Of a stretch of DNA of 64,000 bases, positions 52,001 through 63,258 are shown piece after piece. Numbering within the stretch: position 1 is the first letter of the stretch; the number at the start of each line of letters is the position of its first letter. The DNA is taken from contig NC_086256.1 in assembly GCF_021018805.1 (NCBI RefSeq), positions 11,536,032 through 11,600,031 on the forward strand, written 5' to 3'. The DNA is from Prinia subflava (taxonomy: Eukaryota > Chordata > Aves > Passeriformes > Cisticolidae). The position numbers were made by a program, and so were the translations under genes. Below the pieces are notes generated by a model that saw nothing but the letters and a program-made list of their open reading frames with translations, was not told where the DNA came from and made no database searches.

Positions 52001-55000
52001 CTTAAGCTTTCATCTCTGACCCTGTTCATGAGGTCCAAGACAGAAATGAGCTCAGTTCCAGTACTGTGAACAGAGGGTTTTCTTCATTTATGCATTTCAT
52101 GTTCCCTCATATCTCTTGATCTTTAGAAAGAGGGTCAGGAGCCTTGTGAATTCTGAAATGAGTTTAGTTTTAAGGACTATTCATTATATCCTATAACTAT
52201 AGCCAGGAGACCACTCCTGTAAGAAAAAATCACTAAATTTAGTAGGGTGAGTGTGATAGAGAATAAATTAAACAAATTTGAGTATTTTCTCATAGGTTAG
52301 GTCAGCACTTGGCAACAAAAACCATGTCAGTGTTTCCTGGAAAGATGCCTCTGCTGAAACCCTAAGCTTAACAACCACTCATGTTACTACTTGTTAAGGC
52401 TGCACTGCAGTTTCTTATAATCCCAATCTGATAATATACCTTGTAAATGTTAATTACTCTTTAGGGTTAAAGGTTACAGTTTCTCTTTTTACACTGAGAA
52501 AAGTTCAAACAAAACAGCACAACTCCCTTTTTCCTCATGAATTGCACAAGTATTCATGACCTTTGCCGATTTTTTTTTTTTAAGTGCCTTGGAAAAAGAT
52601 TTACTAGAAGATAACTGATTATTTCACATGTGAAACAAGGCCTAAATCTGATCTTTTTTGAGTACATGATTTGGCTTAAAGATGAAAAAGGAAAAATAAA
52701 AAAGTTTTAAGCAGGAATAGAAGCTTGTGAGAATTTCTTCACTGGAGTACAGATAGAATAAGCACCTGGAGAGCGTCTCAGCCTTCTCCAGTGACTATTT
52801 CTGCATTTACAGAAGCTGCACTGGTCTGAGAGAAGGGTGTGTAGGGAACCTACTGTAAATGAAATAGAGGGAAGTACCAAGGGTCTCATTACACAAGGCA
52901 GAAGAGTGTTGAGCTAAATTAGCTGGTATGCAACAGCGAGTGCTTGCAGAGCCAGCAGCTAATGGGCTCTCTGCAGACTCCTGATTCCCACACCGGAGGA
53001 GGAGGAGGCAGCAACCTCCCAGCAGCCACTGAAGGGCTTTTAAAGGAATGGGGCTATTTTGTTCAGTGTAGAAGGGTCTACAAGATCTTTTGTTTTATGA
53101 AGTATTTGTATTTAGTCAGTTCCCCATCTCCCTTGGCATAATTTTAATAGAGAGTAAGCTTTTCAAATAATTAGGATCTGCCTCCAAATTATTGTTCTTC
53201 TTTTTTTAGTAGAAACTACTCTCAAAACTGATAGAATCAAATAAGAGATAACAGTTCTCTGGAAGTTTGGACACTGACTTCTGAAAGTTTCTGGGAACTA
53301 GAACACTGTTCAACACTGTCACTGTACACTTTAGTACAAACTAAAGGAAATTTTGTTTCCTTTGTAGCAGTGATGGCTTTATGAAACATAGTTATTGTTT
53401 GAAATAATGTTTTAGGAAACCGATTTTAAAAAACTAGCATATCTGAACTGTCCTAAAAACTCTGCAAATCCTGTTGTTGGTTCTATAAATGATCACAAGT
53501 CCACTTTTAGATGGAATGAGTATTGATACTTCCTGCTTAACATTTATCATCCCTATTGGAGAAGATGGTGACCCTTAGAGTGAAAAAAATAATTTACCTT
53601 TGATATAATATTCTGTAAGAGTTACAAGAGCTAATAAGATTTAGGATATGCAAAAGGAGAGAATTGGAATTGTATTAATGATTACTAATTAGGAGATTTT
53701 CAGTGGGACCCCATTTAAACATTTTTTGGTTAAAACATATTTTTACTGTCAGATTATCCAAGTAATTTTATTCAAAATTAAAGCAAAAAAGTTATAGAAA
53801 GAGAAAGGAACATTCAAAATATTTAGTTTTCTATCTCACTACACCTTAAACCACGTGGGAGAGTAGGTACATAAAATCCTCCCAATCCCTTTCATATGCA
53901 AAAAAATTTGTATGTATTCACACTTTCCTCTCTACTTTAAGTAGTTTCACTGCAGAAGTAAACAAACCTTCAATTTCTTTAATGTGTTCTATTTAATTAG
54001 AATTGTAAACAGAAAAAAGATGCAGTGGAAGATATCTTTAAGCCTTCATAAATGAAGGCTTAAAGATATTCAAGTAATCAAAACTAAACATCAAAAAGCT
54101 TAAGAATAAACTTGTTCTATCCCTACAAATTGCTTTTAGAAGCTCTTACATTTGCTGAATAGATTAGCACTAAAGACTAAGTTCCTGTTTTCCAAGGTCT
54201 GTAAGTGCCAGGGTCCAGAGCCTATGCCATTCACTCTGGATCACATGAATGATTTCAGTAATATTTTTATCAGTAGTAAAATTTTAATAATAAAGGCAAA
54301 CATAAATCACACATTCGTTATCTTAAGGTAAATTAAAAACAACATATGGTTGCTAAATTTTCTAAATAGCTACTATTTCTAGTCACTGTTTGAATCCCAG
54401 TCATTACTACAACACTGGGGAAAGCTGACAGAGAGGCAGACCTTCTGTGTACTTTTGGCTGGTTTATATTACAAAGACAAACAATTCAAATGCACTTAAT
54501 TTTGTAATTTGTTACCCAAGTTTTCCTGGGATCCCAGTAGAAATTAATATCACTATGCAGCTGCAAGACTGAGCTTATTCTGCCAAAGCAATCAAGGGCT
54601 GAAACAGCCAGGGCTACCCGTACTAGCACTAGGCAGCAAAGGGAAAGGTGGAAGTTTCACAGGTCCCTCTTTTACCAGGTGACATTGAGCACAACCAAGC
54701 AGAGTGTGAGGGACACCACGATGAGTCTCATCCAACAGAAAAACAAAGCAACGCTGAAGGAGCTGTGGTGAGGGAGGCCAGTAGCCAAAATTTTTTTAAT
54801 ACAGAGAAAACTCCTAATTATAATACAATTACTGTTCAGTAAATGTAAAGTGGTGGATTCTGAATATCAAAAGCTCTGATTTTCTGCATAAATTGAAGAA
54901 AAAGTCAGTTTTATATATTTTTATAGAGAATATTATATGAATACTCAGTATAGGTTACTTAGCTTGCTTTTGCAATAAATTATTTATACTTTAACAATGC

Positions 55001-58000
55001 ATTAATACTAACTATGGTATTAGACCCCAAGTGTTGGAGTTTCAGGCATTCTGTAAATCACTTAGCTCAAACAAACAGCCAGAGGGAAAGTTATGAAACT
55101 TATGAAATTCTAATAAAAGAAAGCTTACAGAGGCTTCATTTTGATCTTTCTTGGGTCTTTTGTTTCATTTTTCTCCTGCAATACACATTATTGTCACATT
55201 ACATGCATTTCTTTTCCACATCCCTATCCCTTCCCAGATTTAGTTTTCATAGTGAGGGTGATTTTTCTGATTTGTACTTTCTAGTTTTATGATCAATACA
55301 TTGGCCATTCTCTGTGCCAAGATGTTTCTTGGAGATTTATCATGGTTTATAAGAGAAATCAATTATATTAGTTAGGGCTTCCCTAAAATTATATTGAATT
55401 TAATAGCTTCTGGGAAGAAATATTGTCAAAAGCTTTAAAAAAGTTAAATAAATTATGTCAATCAGTTCCACTTCATCCACGTGTTTTATGATATTTAAAA
55501 AATGCTTTCAGCCTACATAATCACGTGGGATTTTGTCCTACATTTGTTTCCAAAAAATACATGCTAGATGCAAAAATGTCATATTACGTGATGACTAAAG
55601 CAATAGTTTCTGTCAGTATCTCCTTAGCTTGCCAGCTTTCATTTATAAATCAAGTAGACTCCTTTTTGCTCTGAAACAACATGCTCCAATAACTTAGATG
55701 TCAAAACAGAACTTTCTGGCACAGAAATTAAAATAGCAGTGGCTCACTTCGTGCTGCAGGAAACAAACTCATATCCTTCCTGCAGCAGCACAATTGGAAG
55801 CTGGCTTTATGAGCCCATCCTCAACTCAGACTGACATCTGCTGAGTATTATCTTGTTTGATACCTGAGTCCTACTTCTAGAGATAAAGAATTTATTTAAT
55901 GAGAATTTAGAACTTTTCAGCTCAAGATGACCAAAGGAAGGCTTATTATCAAGGGTTCCAGTACCATTTGTGAAGTTTATTAACATAGAGACCACCAGTG
56001 GAAATGCTGCTTATCCTGGGTCAGAATTTAGTTAAATGCACAGGAACTGTGTAACTGGGAATTAAAATTTATTTTTGTCTTCCAAGGAAAATAGAAAAGC
56101 CAAAAATTTTCAAACATTCCAGTCCTTACAAAGTGAAATTCCATTTTGCAGAGCTACAACTATTACAGATGAAATTATTTGTGTTGCTAAGGTCCAAGAT
56201 AACTAAAAGTGTCACATTATTTCTTGAATTAAATGCAGAGTTTGCATGTGAAACACCCACATCATCCAATGTTTAAGCCTGTGGTTTACCCTATACTTGT
56301 TCTTGCAGCTGAGTCATTAGTCCTCGTGCTTGAATAACTGGCTAAATTTGCAGCTGAAATTAACTCAGGGCTTGTTTTGTTTCAGATGGTAGCATTTCTT
56401 CCTTAGAAGACTGTGATGATACATAGGCAAACATTGTATTTTTGGTAATAATTGCTATGAAGTCATCTAATAGTAAAAGACCAGACAACAATATTTTAGT
56501 ACTTTGCATTCAAAATCTCTTCCACAAAACCCAACAGGAGAAATGTTACTGGTCTTGGAAGGGAAATATTTGTCTATATCTGGCAGCAGCATCACTGCTT
56601 TTCTTTGAAATAAATTGCAAACTGTCAACAGAAGAAAATGGTGTTTATAGGAAGAAATGTCTTTTTTATTTCTGCATTTTTCTAGTTTTGTTGTTGTTGT
56701 TGTTTTCTTATTTGAACTACAGTTGCTGCTCATTGGACCTTTTGGGGAAGACAGTGTCACTATATATTTATTCAGGGTGCCTGTCTGTGATTTGTACATG
56801 CTGTGGGAGCTGACGTTAGAAAATTATTTGGTTTTGTTTTAAACAAAAGGAAGAGTGACACAGGAGCTCCATGGGCAGGGAGAAACGTATATTTTTTTAA
56901 AACTTTAATCAGGAAAAGTCTCTGCACACAAACATTCTGGTTAATGTCATTTAGTTATAGGGCTCATGCTGCCTGAGAAGTGCTGTTGCAGCCAATATTA
57001 GCAAAAAAGGATATTGAGGAAAGCATTTATTTGAACATATTGGTGATCAGAGCTGTTTCACTGAACTGGGTGCTCTGGGAATGAATACTCCAGTACTCAT
57101 CTCATGGGGTACTGGAAGAAAGATGGGAAATGTGCTGTAGAAAATGATCCTGAACTGGTTTATTTCAAAGAGTTCAACCTGAATAAAAAGGACACATCAG
57201 AGCCTCATGAAAGTCTTCACAGGTAAAGGTGGAAGAAAAACTACTGGAAGATAAGCATTATTATTGTGGAAATCAAAACCAAAGGCATTTGGGGAAGAGC
57301 TGGACAATTCTAGATATTTCTGTAATGTCCCTGAGCTGTATAAAGCAAAGTGACAATTACAGCTTTTATTGACTGAGCTTCATGCCACTTGTTTGTACCT
57401 CTCTGCCCTTTGTCTACATTTCGGAATTCTGAATTTTACATTAATGCTTCATTGTTACAGCATCACTGAGCTCTGGTAAATAAGAAAGGCAAGCTAAGGC
57501 ACAGAGGGCTGTTAAAGCTGTGCGAGGATTTGGACAGCTTTGAGTCATACCTGACTCTCTGTAATCAGTAATGTCTTTCCCTTTCCTTTGGGGTTAGGTG
57601 CATTAAAGTAAAAAATCAGACAATTTATTCTAGACCCAGTGGAGGTAGAGAGTAAGATGATTTCTCCCTCAGGCTGAATGTTTTCCTGGGTTCTACAGGA
57701 ACAGAGTAAAAATTAATTCATGGAGCATCTCCTAACTCAGACCGTAATTAAGTTTTCCATTCAAGCTCTTCAGAAGTGATCTGTCTGGATGCTCAACACC
57801 ACTGTTCTGTTTCTTTGTAATACCATTTGCCTCTTTAAAAGCAATTTCCTTTAAAAAGTAAATGCATAGTGAAAATTACTCCAACATGTATATTTTTAAT
57901 GTAATTTATGTGTATTTTTTAAAATAAGGAAAAGTGTTTGTGCTTCCAAGGTAGAAAGATCTCTATATGTTCATATACTAAAGCATCTTTGATTTAAATT

Positions 58001-61000
58001 AATCTTCAAAAATAATTAATATACTTTACTTTGCTCTAGAAGCTGCTGAACAGACGTAATACATGGCAGGGAGCAAGTTTTCAATGATTTGCAAAGTGAA
58101 TATGCACACAGAGTTTATATGCAGAGAGGCTGGCTGTATTTATAGCTTGAAAAGTTCCTACTAGAAATAACTTCTCTGAAAAGTCAGATAACCCAGAACA
58201 AACACATGCAAATCATGTCCTTTTAAATGCTATGTGAAATAATGCATTTGCTGCCTAATTTGGTTCTGATTCCTGATGATGATTTCCAAGATCAGTAGAA
58301 TATTGATGGTAGGGGTCATGGTAGTATAGAGAAATGGCTGAAACGTTTTGAATTGGTTATTACTGACTATGTTAAACTGACTTCAGGTTAACACAGTCAG
58401 AGATACAAATATGGTGGAGGATAACAACTACTGGAAGCTCAGAGTGCCTCTAAGGAATGGAGAACATGATGCAAAAATGATTGTGTTAATAAAAGAGCAA
58501 TACATTTGCTTTCCACATAATAGTCACCAGCCTTGCAGATGAATATCCTCATTGGGAAAAAGAAATTAATAAACCAGTGCTCTTTAATATGTGCACAGGC
58601 CGAAAGGCTTTGCATCTTAGCATTATGAAAAATGTATATGCTCCAAACCCACTCTGTGGCACCATCAGCTTCCCTATTAAACAAGCAATTGCTTTACCCT
58701 CTCAAGTCCATTAATTTTCTGTTACCATGCCACCAAATTATGGATTTCTCCCCTCACCCCAATCACATCCAGCTCTCCTTCAGTTTGTCTGCTTTCTGCT
58801 CTACAAGGGCCTGTAAATTGCACAGTGTCTCTCCCATCATCTCCTGCCACCACACTGCCTGAGGTGCTTGCTCATTATCAGCTGAAAACTCCAGTAAGTC
58901 AGGGTGTTGCTCAAATGATCACAGCACAAAGACAGAAGTTCTCCCTCTGTCTACCTATCAAAAGCTATTACTGCACATAAATGTACAAAGACAGGCTATT
59001 ACTTCTGCTACTGTTGTTTCTTCAGGTGAGAGTTACCATTTCCTTGCTGTTGCTCTGTTCAATATTCCAAGTATGGAAGCTGGCTTAGCAGTTTTACCGT
59101 GAAGGGAGGGAAACTGGCACAATATCTCCACACTTGTGTGCCATGGCACTAAGCTGTTGAGTTTAGCATGAAGTAAGAGAAAATCACTTTAACAAAAACC
59201 CCCCCAAGCCTGTGTTTGGTAGTAATTTCATTGTTTGTGTACTGCCAAATTAATAGAGAGGGGTCTGTGAATAGAAAAATAGAAAAACTACAAAATTTGG
59301 GGCTCTGAATTGCACCTATTTTGAGTAAATGAGTTTGGGACAGAGAACAGCTACCAGCAGCTGCTTCAGAACTGTCAGCTGCACTCAGGGCTGCAGAACA
59401 TTCACTTCCATGCTTGTTTACAAGTAGCACTCATGGCAGTAGATCCTTAGATACAAGGGGAACTTGAGAAACTAATGACAGACATATGAGGACTCTGCAG
59501 TCACTTATGAATCCTCTTTGGAACTCCTGTGGTAAAAAAAATAAAGTGTTAAGAGGCTTATTTTAAATAACCCAGAATATTCATTATGATTCTAATAATG
59601 GTGTTAATATCTCCAGTTCAGTTTTGTTATAAATTTCTGTTTGATACTAAATTGTGACCTCTGGTAATTGCATAGTACTTTAAAAATCATTGGTGTAGCT
59701 CTAGTGTAATTTCAGTTGTAGTTTTTTTCTGTATGTGGTAAAATGTAATATAAAAATTAACCTGGGATTTCAGAGTATTTGATGGAAAAGAAGGAAAATA
59801 TTAGAATTAGAGAATGGAGTAGAGAAATATCTCTCCCCTATGTCCTCATCTTGCTATTTGTGGTGTTTTATAAGTTGTTTTGGTTTTGTTTAACTGTATC
59901 ACTAAAAATACCTTGAAATAGCATTGTATTATACTATTTATAATAGTATAATAGTTCCCTAAACTCCCAGTCTGCACATTCCAGCTTCATTTCAGTGCCT
60001 CTGCTTATTGGTTTTGCTATACAAGTCTTCAACTAATTTTTCTCACCCCCATCCCAATGGTTATTATACTATATTATATATTTTTCCTTTCATATTCCTT
60101 TGCTGTTTTCCCATGTTGCTAGTGTTTTTCTTTTGAATTTTCCACTTTCTCTACAAGTAACTGCACAAGTCAATTGCAATTATTAAGAGAAGCAAACTAG
60201 GGATGAGACAACAATAATGAAGGCATTTCTGTGTGGGTGTCTGAAAATGGTAAAGCAGCACCCATACCTCAACGGTGTGTCTCACTTCACCTTTTAGTAT
60301 CACCAGGGGTAAAGTAGAACTAGTTCTTATTTTCAATCCTTAAGGAGCAAACCCCTGCCTAAATCAGTATGAATAATAAGCGTTCTCTAGGCATTTGTAG
60401 CTGCTGCCACCTGAAAATCATTTTACCTTTCTCAATCTTATGAATCTCCTCATTTTACTAGGATTGTCAGCCTTTCAACCCAAAATACCAACACTGAAGG
60501 GACAGTGGTGCAATCTGGCTTCTAAACTAGGTATCTCTTAAAAGCATGGGAAAACCATGATACAAGAAGCCAAGCTCTCTTTTCTTCAGATATATCTTTT
60601 TTTATTTAAGAAGAAACTGTTCCTCACTGCAGGTGATAATATGTTGTTGGGTGCTTATTTAGAAACAATAATCATTTTCACTCTGCGAGCAGCAACAACC
60701 ACCTGCATTCCCTAGGGTGATTATTTACAATGCAGAAGATCTAGAAAATATTTTCATCATTTTTATATAACACCATGCCAGTGTCAAATTCTGCAATTCA
60801 GCAATGCTCATGTGAAAATGAGATAAACTTTCCAGAAAGTTCATCATTGAGCCAGTCATCATTTACTTAAAAAAATAAGGTCTGTGAAACCTTTCAGAGA
60901 TTTAGATTGGTCTTAAAGAAATGTGATGCTCTTGTCCACTGAGGTCCTCCCTAACCTTTTCCTGTCCCAACCAACCAGAGACAGCAGAGAACAAAAACAC

Positions 61001-63258
61001 CATTAGTGCCTCATGGAGGGAAATGCCATAAAGTAAGGTCAGACCTCAAACTCCTTTGGCCACATAGGGAAGAAACACTTTGCTTCTTCCTGCATCACTG
61101 GTAAAGAGTGTATCAAGGCAAACAACAATTCAGTTAATGTTTGATAAAGTTACACTTCTATAAAACATAAGTTTAGGCTATAATTAAACTGAGACATCCA
61201 TTAAGATACCCCCAGATGACTTAGTTGCAAATAGCTGTATATTAAAGCAAGTAGGGATTTGTTTTCTGTAAGGAAAATAACCTATGGATTTAGGCAGGTT
61301 CTGCTAAAAACAAGCTTTACTGCTGTTTGTTCTGCGTGACTAGGGTTGTTTGAGTACTGTTTATCTTTTATTCAAGCCTCCACTAATTATCAAAGGTCTT
61401 AATTTTAAAATACTTAGCATTTCAGTGAAGTACAAGAACTCACAAGGTTACTTAGTTTTTTTCAAAAAAAATCTTTTCCATGGAAGCTGCCTTGCCTTCC
61501 TGTGGCTCAGGGTATTACAGTTCTCATTTTGTGAGGGGAAAACTGAGTCTGTGCGCAAGCTTCAAATAATTGGTTTTCTTTGGGTGACAATATAAGCTTT
61601 CATTACAAAGACCAGACTTTTCAGAATGCTGAAGCACAGCTGGTGTTCTTTGAACAGGAAAGTTGGTGTTTCAAATTCTTGGAACCTTCAGAACATTTTG
61701 GGATTGATCATGTGTTTTTTTCATGGTGAACTGGATTATTCAGAGGAATGCTACTAATGAGACAGCAAATCATCTCTCCAAGTGTGGTGTGACCTACACA
61801 AAAATGATCAGACACAACCTGATTACAATTTACTGGGTTTTATATACACACATACCCACAAAGATGATATATGTCTTCCCTAGCATAGATTAGGAACACT
61901 CTTTTCCTATCAATAAGGACATTCAAGTGCTGCTCTTTGTGTATCAATAACAAATTGCCCAAAAGTTTTATGTTATTAACAGTTGTTATATTAACAGCTT
62001 TATTTAAGACCTGTTCTTCCACAAGCCTTGGTTTTGACACAAGTTAAAGTGTAATCTCTCTAAGAGGTTAACACAAACCAATTTCTGCTGTAGAAATTTT
62101 TTAAAAATGCTTTGAGTTATGACAGACACTAAAAGGCTGAAGAATTTCTCGAGATCAAATAAATGTCTGCCCAGACAGACGGTGACTGCTGCAGGATGAG
62201 CTTCTGAGTAGTCTTCAAGGTCAGACCCTCAAACTCCATTTCAAGAACTAGTCAGAAAATTCCATGTATTGATATTTATTGGTAGGCTCATCTATCTGAA
62301 TATGTGATGATCTAAATAAATAGAGCTTGATAAATACAATAAGGAAAATCACAAACCCACTGTCAAGGATGTCACTGTAGCAGAATTTCCCCCATGCCAC
62401 AGACACCTGGCCATGAAAAGAAACCCATCAGAGCCTAGAAAAAACTTGGGAGAATTGGTATCAGAATAAGGCAAAAGACAGAATAAATGAAAAAGAAGGC
62501 TAAAATCATAAGAAATTAATTATTTGTCATTTTAAAGGAGCTTTTCTTTCCTGATTTAATTACTTTTTTAAATTTAATTACTTTTTTTTTAATTACTAAG
62601 TCATAGCACTTGGAGGAAAAGAAGAAAGCTCTCTTTTCTCTAAGTAGGGGATTTTCAAAATTACTTATTCTTTCCTAAGAGTTTTGCTCAACTACTTGAA
62701 GACATTGTACATGTCACAAAAATTTGTTTCAGATAGTTCAGAAGTTGCTGAAAGTTTTTCACTTGCAAATTTAAAAAGATAATTATGCTAATCACCAAAA
62801 AGAAGTGACAGTAAAGTAATCCCATTTCTGGTCTCTATGCTGACATTTTTTTCAGTCATCCAATGGCTGAAGAAGTTATGTGCATTACTAGTTTTACCTT
62901 CTACTTTGGAACTTCATTCTGAGAACAAGTCCATTTTATTCTAGTTTCTGTTTCTGACAGGCTATTAAAAATATCCAAAATGGTTTACAAAATTAAAGCC
63001 AAAATTTAAATGATTCCTACCTAAAGCAATGGATTACACACATTAAAACAGAAAGGTTTCTATCAGGAAGGCTTGAAGTGAGAAGTCAAAGTACATGCTG
63101 ATGTTCAGCCAAGTAGTAAGCAGCGTCTGATTGCCAACTTTTTCTTTTTCTTTTTGTTTTTTTTTAGTTTGACGCAGACAGAGATGAAGAAGAGGTGTTC
63201 TCTGACATAAGTTCAGCAGTTGACAATAAACTATTTGCAAACAAAGAGACTGCAGCAG
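24615..63258 (+). CDS. AK5: Adenylate kinase 5, 5' part of the gene, 7 coding exons (N-terminal extension and first kinase domain)
   Basis: Join 24615-24674, 26379-26565, 27548-27715, 33161-33330, 33450-33563, 44050-44241 and 63168-63258. All introns are GT-AG and the joined frame is open for 327 codons plus one base. AK5 is a brain-enriched cytosolic nucleoside monophosphate kinase with two adenylate kinase domains (human protein about 562 residues) that moves phosphate between ATP and AMP. Residues 1 to about 130 form the N-terminal extension. The first kinase domain follows, with P-loop GGPGSGKGTQ at 139-148, the NMP-binding segment after SVGELLRKKI, DGFPRD at 218-223, and the lid around LLKRAEQQGRPDDN. 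All key motifs are intact. An acidic linker (FDADRDEEEVFSD) begins the region before the second kinase domain, which lies beyond the window. Identification is by near-identity to human AK5 as I know it. Confidence 0.97.
24675..26378 (+). other. AK5 intron 1
   Basis: The first 400 bases are still within the CpG island, and the rest is AT-rich. A short CA run lies at about 25181-25192. I see no gene other than the flanking exons. Confidence 0.75.
26379..26565 (+). CDS. AK5: AK5 coding exon 2
   Basis: The exon is 187 bases, phase 0 to phase 1. It begins SLLNGLMCYKPDDPIEYLES and continues CLQKVKELGGPEKVKWDTF, ending SRRSFFRN plus one base. KPDDPIEYLESCLQ resembles the dimerisation/docking-type helices at the N-terminus of several kinase regulators. 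The acceptor is tttcag and the donor gtaatg. The frame is open upstream into intron 1 as far as an ATG at 26118. Confidence 0.96.
27548..27715 (+). CDS. AK5: AK5 coding exon 3
   Basis: The exon is 168 bases. It completes a valine codon, then reads MPDNSNFPYRRYDRLPPIQQ, FSIESDTDLSETAELIEEYD and VFDPARPRPKIILVI plus one base of glycine. It carries the linker and the first strand of the kinase domain. The Walker A loop is divided between this exon and the next. Confidence 0.97.
27716..33160 (+). other. AK5 intron 3
   Basis: This 5.4-kb AT-rich intron holds a 15-base direct repeat (30761-30775 and 30795-30809), a run of 15 T at 31680-31694, and a cluster of TGACA/TGTCA half sites at 31866-31892. 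No gene is recognised. Intron 2 (26566-27547) is likewise featureless. Confidence 0.7.
30761..30809 (+). repeat. Direct repeat, 15 bases x2
   Basis: TGTGTTTGGATTGAT occurs at 30761-30775 and again at 30795-30809. Partial copies (TTTGGATTG, TGTGTTTGG) lie between, giving a degenerate tandem array. Confidence 0.8.
33161..33330 (+). CDS. AK5: AK5 coding exon 4 (P-loop)
   Basis: The exon is 170 bases. It completes G139 and gives GPGSGKGTQSLKIAERYGF, NYISVGELLRKKIHSTSSNR and KWSLIAKIITTGELAPQ. The phosphate-binding P-loop (K145) and the start of the NMP-binding region are here. The acceptor is actag and the donor gtacag. It ends in phase 0. Confidence 0.97.
33450..33563 (+). CDS. AK5: AK5 coding exon 5
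   Basis: The exon is 114 bases (38 codons, phase 0). It reads ETTITEIKQRLMQIPDEEGI, then VIDGFPRDVAQAISFEDQ. It contains the adenylate kinase signature DGFPRD. Only 119 bases separate it from exon 4, the shortest intron in the gene here. Confidence 0.97.
38926..38950. repeat. Perfect inverted repeat, 10-base arms, 5-base loop
   Basis: TTCTGAATTC (38926-38935) and GAATTCAGAA (38941-38950) are exact reverse complements around GGAGT. The repeat sits at the right edge of a GC-richer patch. Confidence 0.9.
43060..43180 (+). mobile_element. CR1 LINE fragment
   Basis: The text matches an internal 3' section of avian CR1: 'ggaggcttagattgaatact', 'aggaaaaaatgctttatgg', 'ggattgccaagcactgg', 'gggaaatggttgagtc' and 'agtatttaacagatgtgtgg'. 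It lacks the terminal 'cttccaacc' and octamer part. It lies in AK5 intron 5, in the same orientation as the gene. Confidence 0.68.
44050..44241 (+). CDS. AK5: AK5 coding exon 6 (lid)
   Basis: The exon is 192 bases (64 codons, phase 0). It reads ICTPDLVVFLACSSQRLKER, LLKRAEQQGRPDDNLKATQR and RLMNFKQNAVPLVKYFQEKG, ending LIIT. It carries the lid segment and the arginines that contact the phosphates. The acceptor is ccacag and the donor gtaagt. Confidence 0.97.
54032..54069. repeat. Perfect hairpin: 18-base arms, 2-base loop
   Basis: The left arm ATATCTTTAAGCCTTCAT (54032-54049) and its exact reverse complement (54052-54069) flank only AA. The flanking bases do not pair, so the symmetry stops abruptly on both sides. 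Confidence 0.95.
56687..56706 (+). repeat. (TTG)n microsatellite
   Basis: About six TTG units form a short simple repeat in AK5 intron 6. Confidence 0.85.
59927..59953. repeat. AT-rich hairpin, 12-base arms, 3-base loop
   Basis: TATTATACTATT (59927-59938) and AATAGTATAATA (59942-59953) are exact reverse complements around TAT. A further TATTATACTATATTATA-like text lies about 100 bases downstream (60061-60080). Confidence 0.85.
62555..62597 (+). repeat. Tandem TTTAATTACT-type repeat
   Basis: TTTAATTACT followed by a T run occurs three times in close succession, with spacing changed by the T-run lengths. It is low-complexity intronic sequence. Confidence 0.7.
63168..63258 (+). CDS. AK5: AK5 coding exon 7 (end of first kinase domain, acidic linker)
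   Basis: The exon is 91 bases. It reads FDADRDEEEVFSDISSAVDN and KLFANKETAA plus one base of glycine. It is preceded by a long, almost uninterrupted pyrimidine tract (63138-63165) and ag, and followed by gtgagt. It is the last AK5 exon in the window; the frame continues into a phase 1 intron. Confidence 0.96.

Larger units (their letters stand above)
44242..63167 (+). other. AK5 intron 6 (about 19 kb)
   Basis: This is the longest intron in the window and AT-rich throughout. The exception is a patch at about 47.1-47.95 kb with more G+C and several CpGs. It holds a T run at 45849-45862, a perfect 18-base-arm hairpin at 54032-54069, a TTG microsatellite at about 56687-56706, an AT hairpin at 59927-59953 and a TTTAATTACT repeat at 62555-62597. 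No RNA gene or exon is recognised. Confidence 0.7.

Noticed and set aside
54032..54069. microRNA precursor
   Set aside because: The stem is only 18 base pairs with a 2-base loop and the flanks do not pair, so it is too short for Drosha/Dicer processing.
56442..56813. 123-codon plus-strand frame and 110-codon frame antisense to it
   Set aside because: Both contain the simple TTG repeat and low-complexity residues, and no family is recognised.
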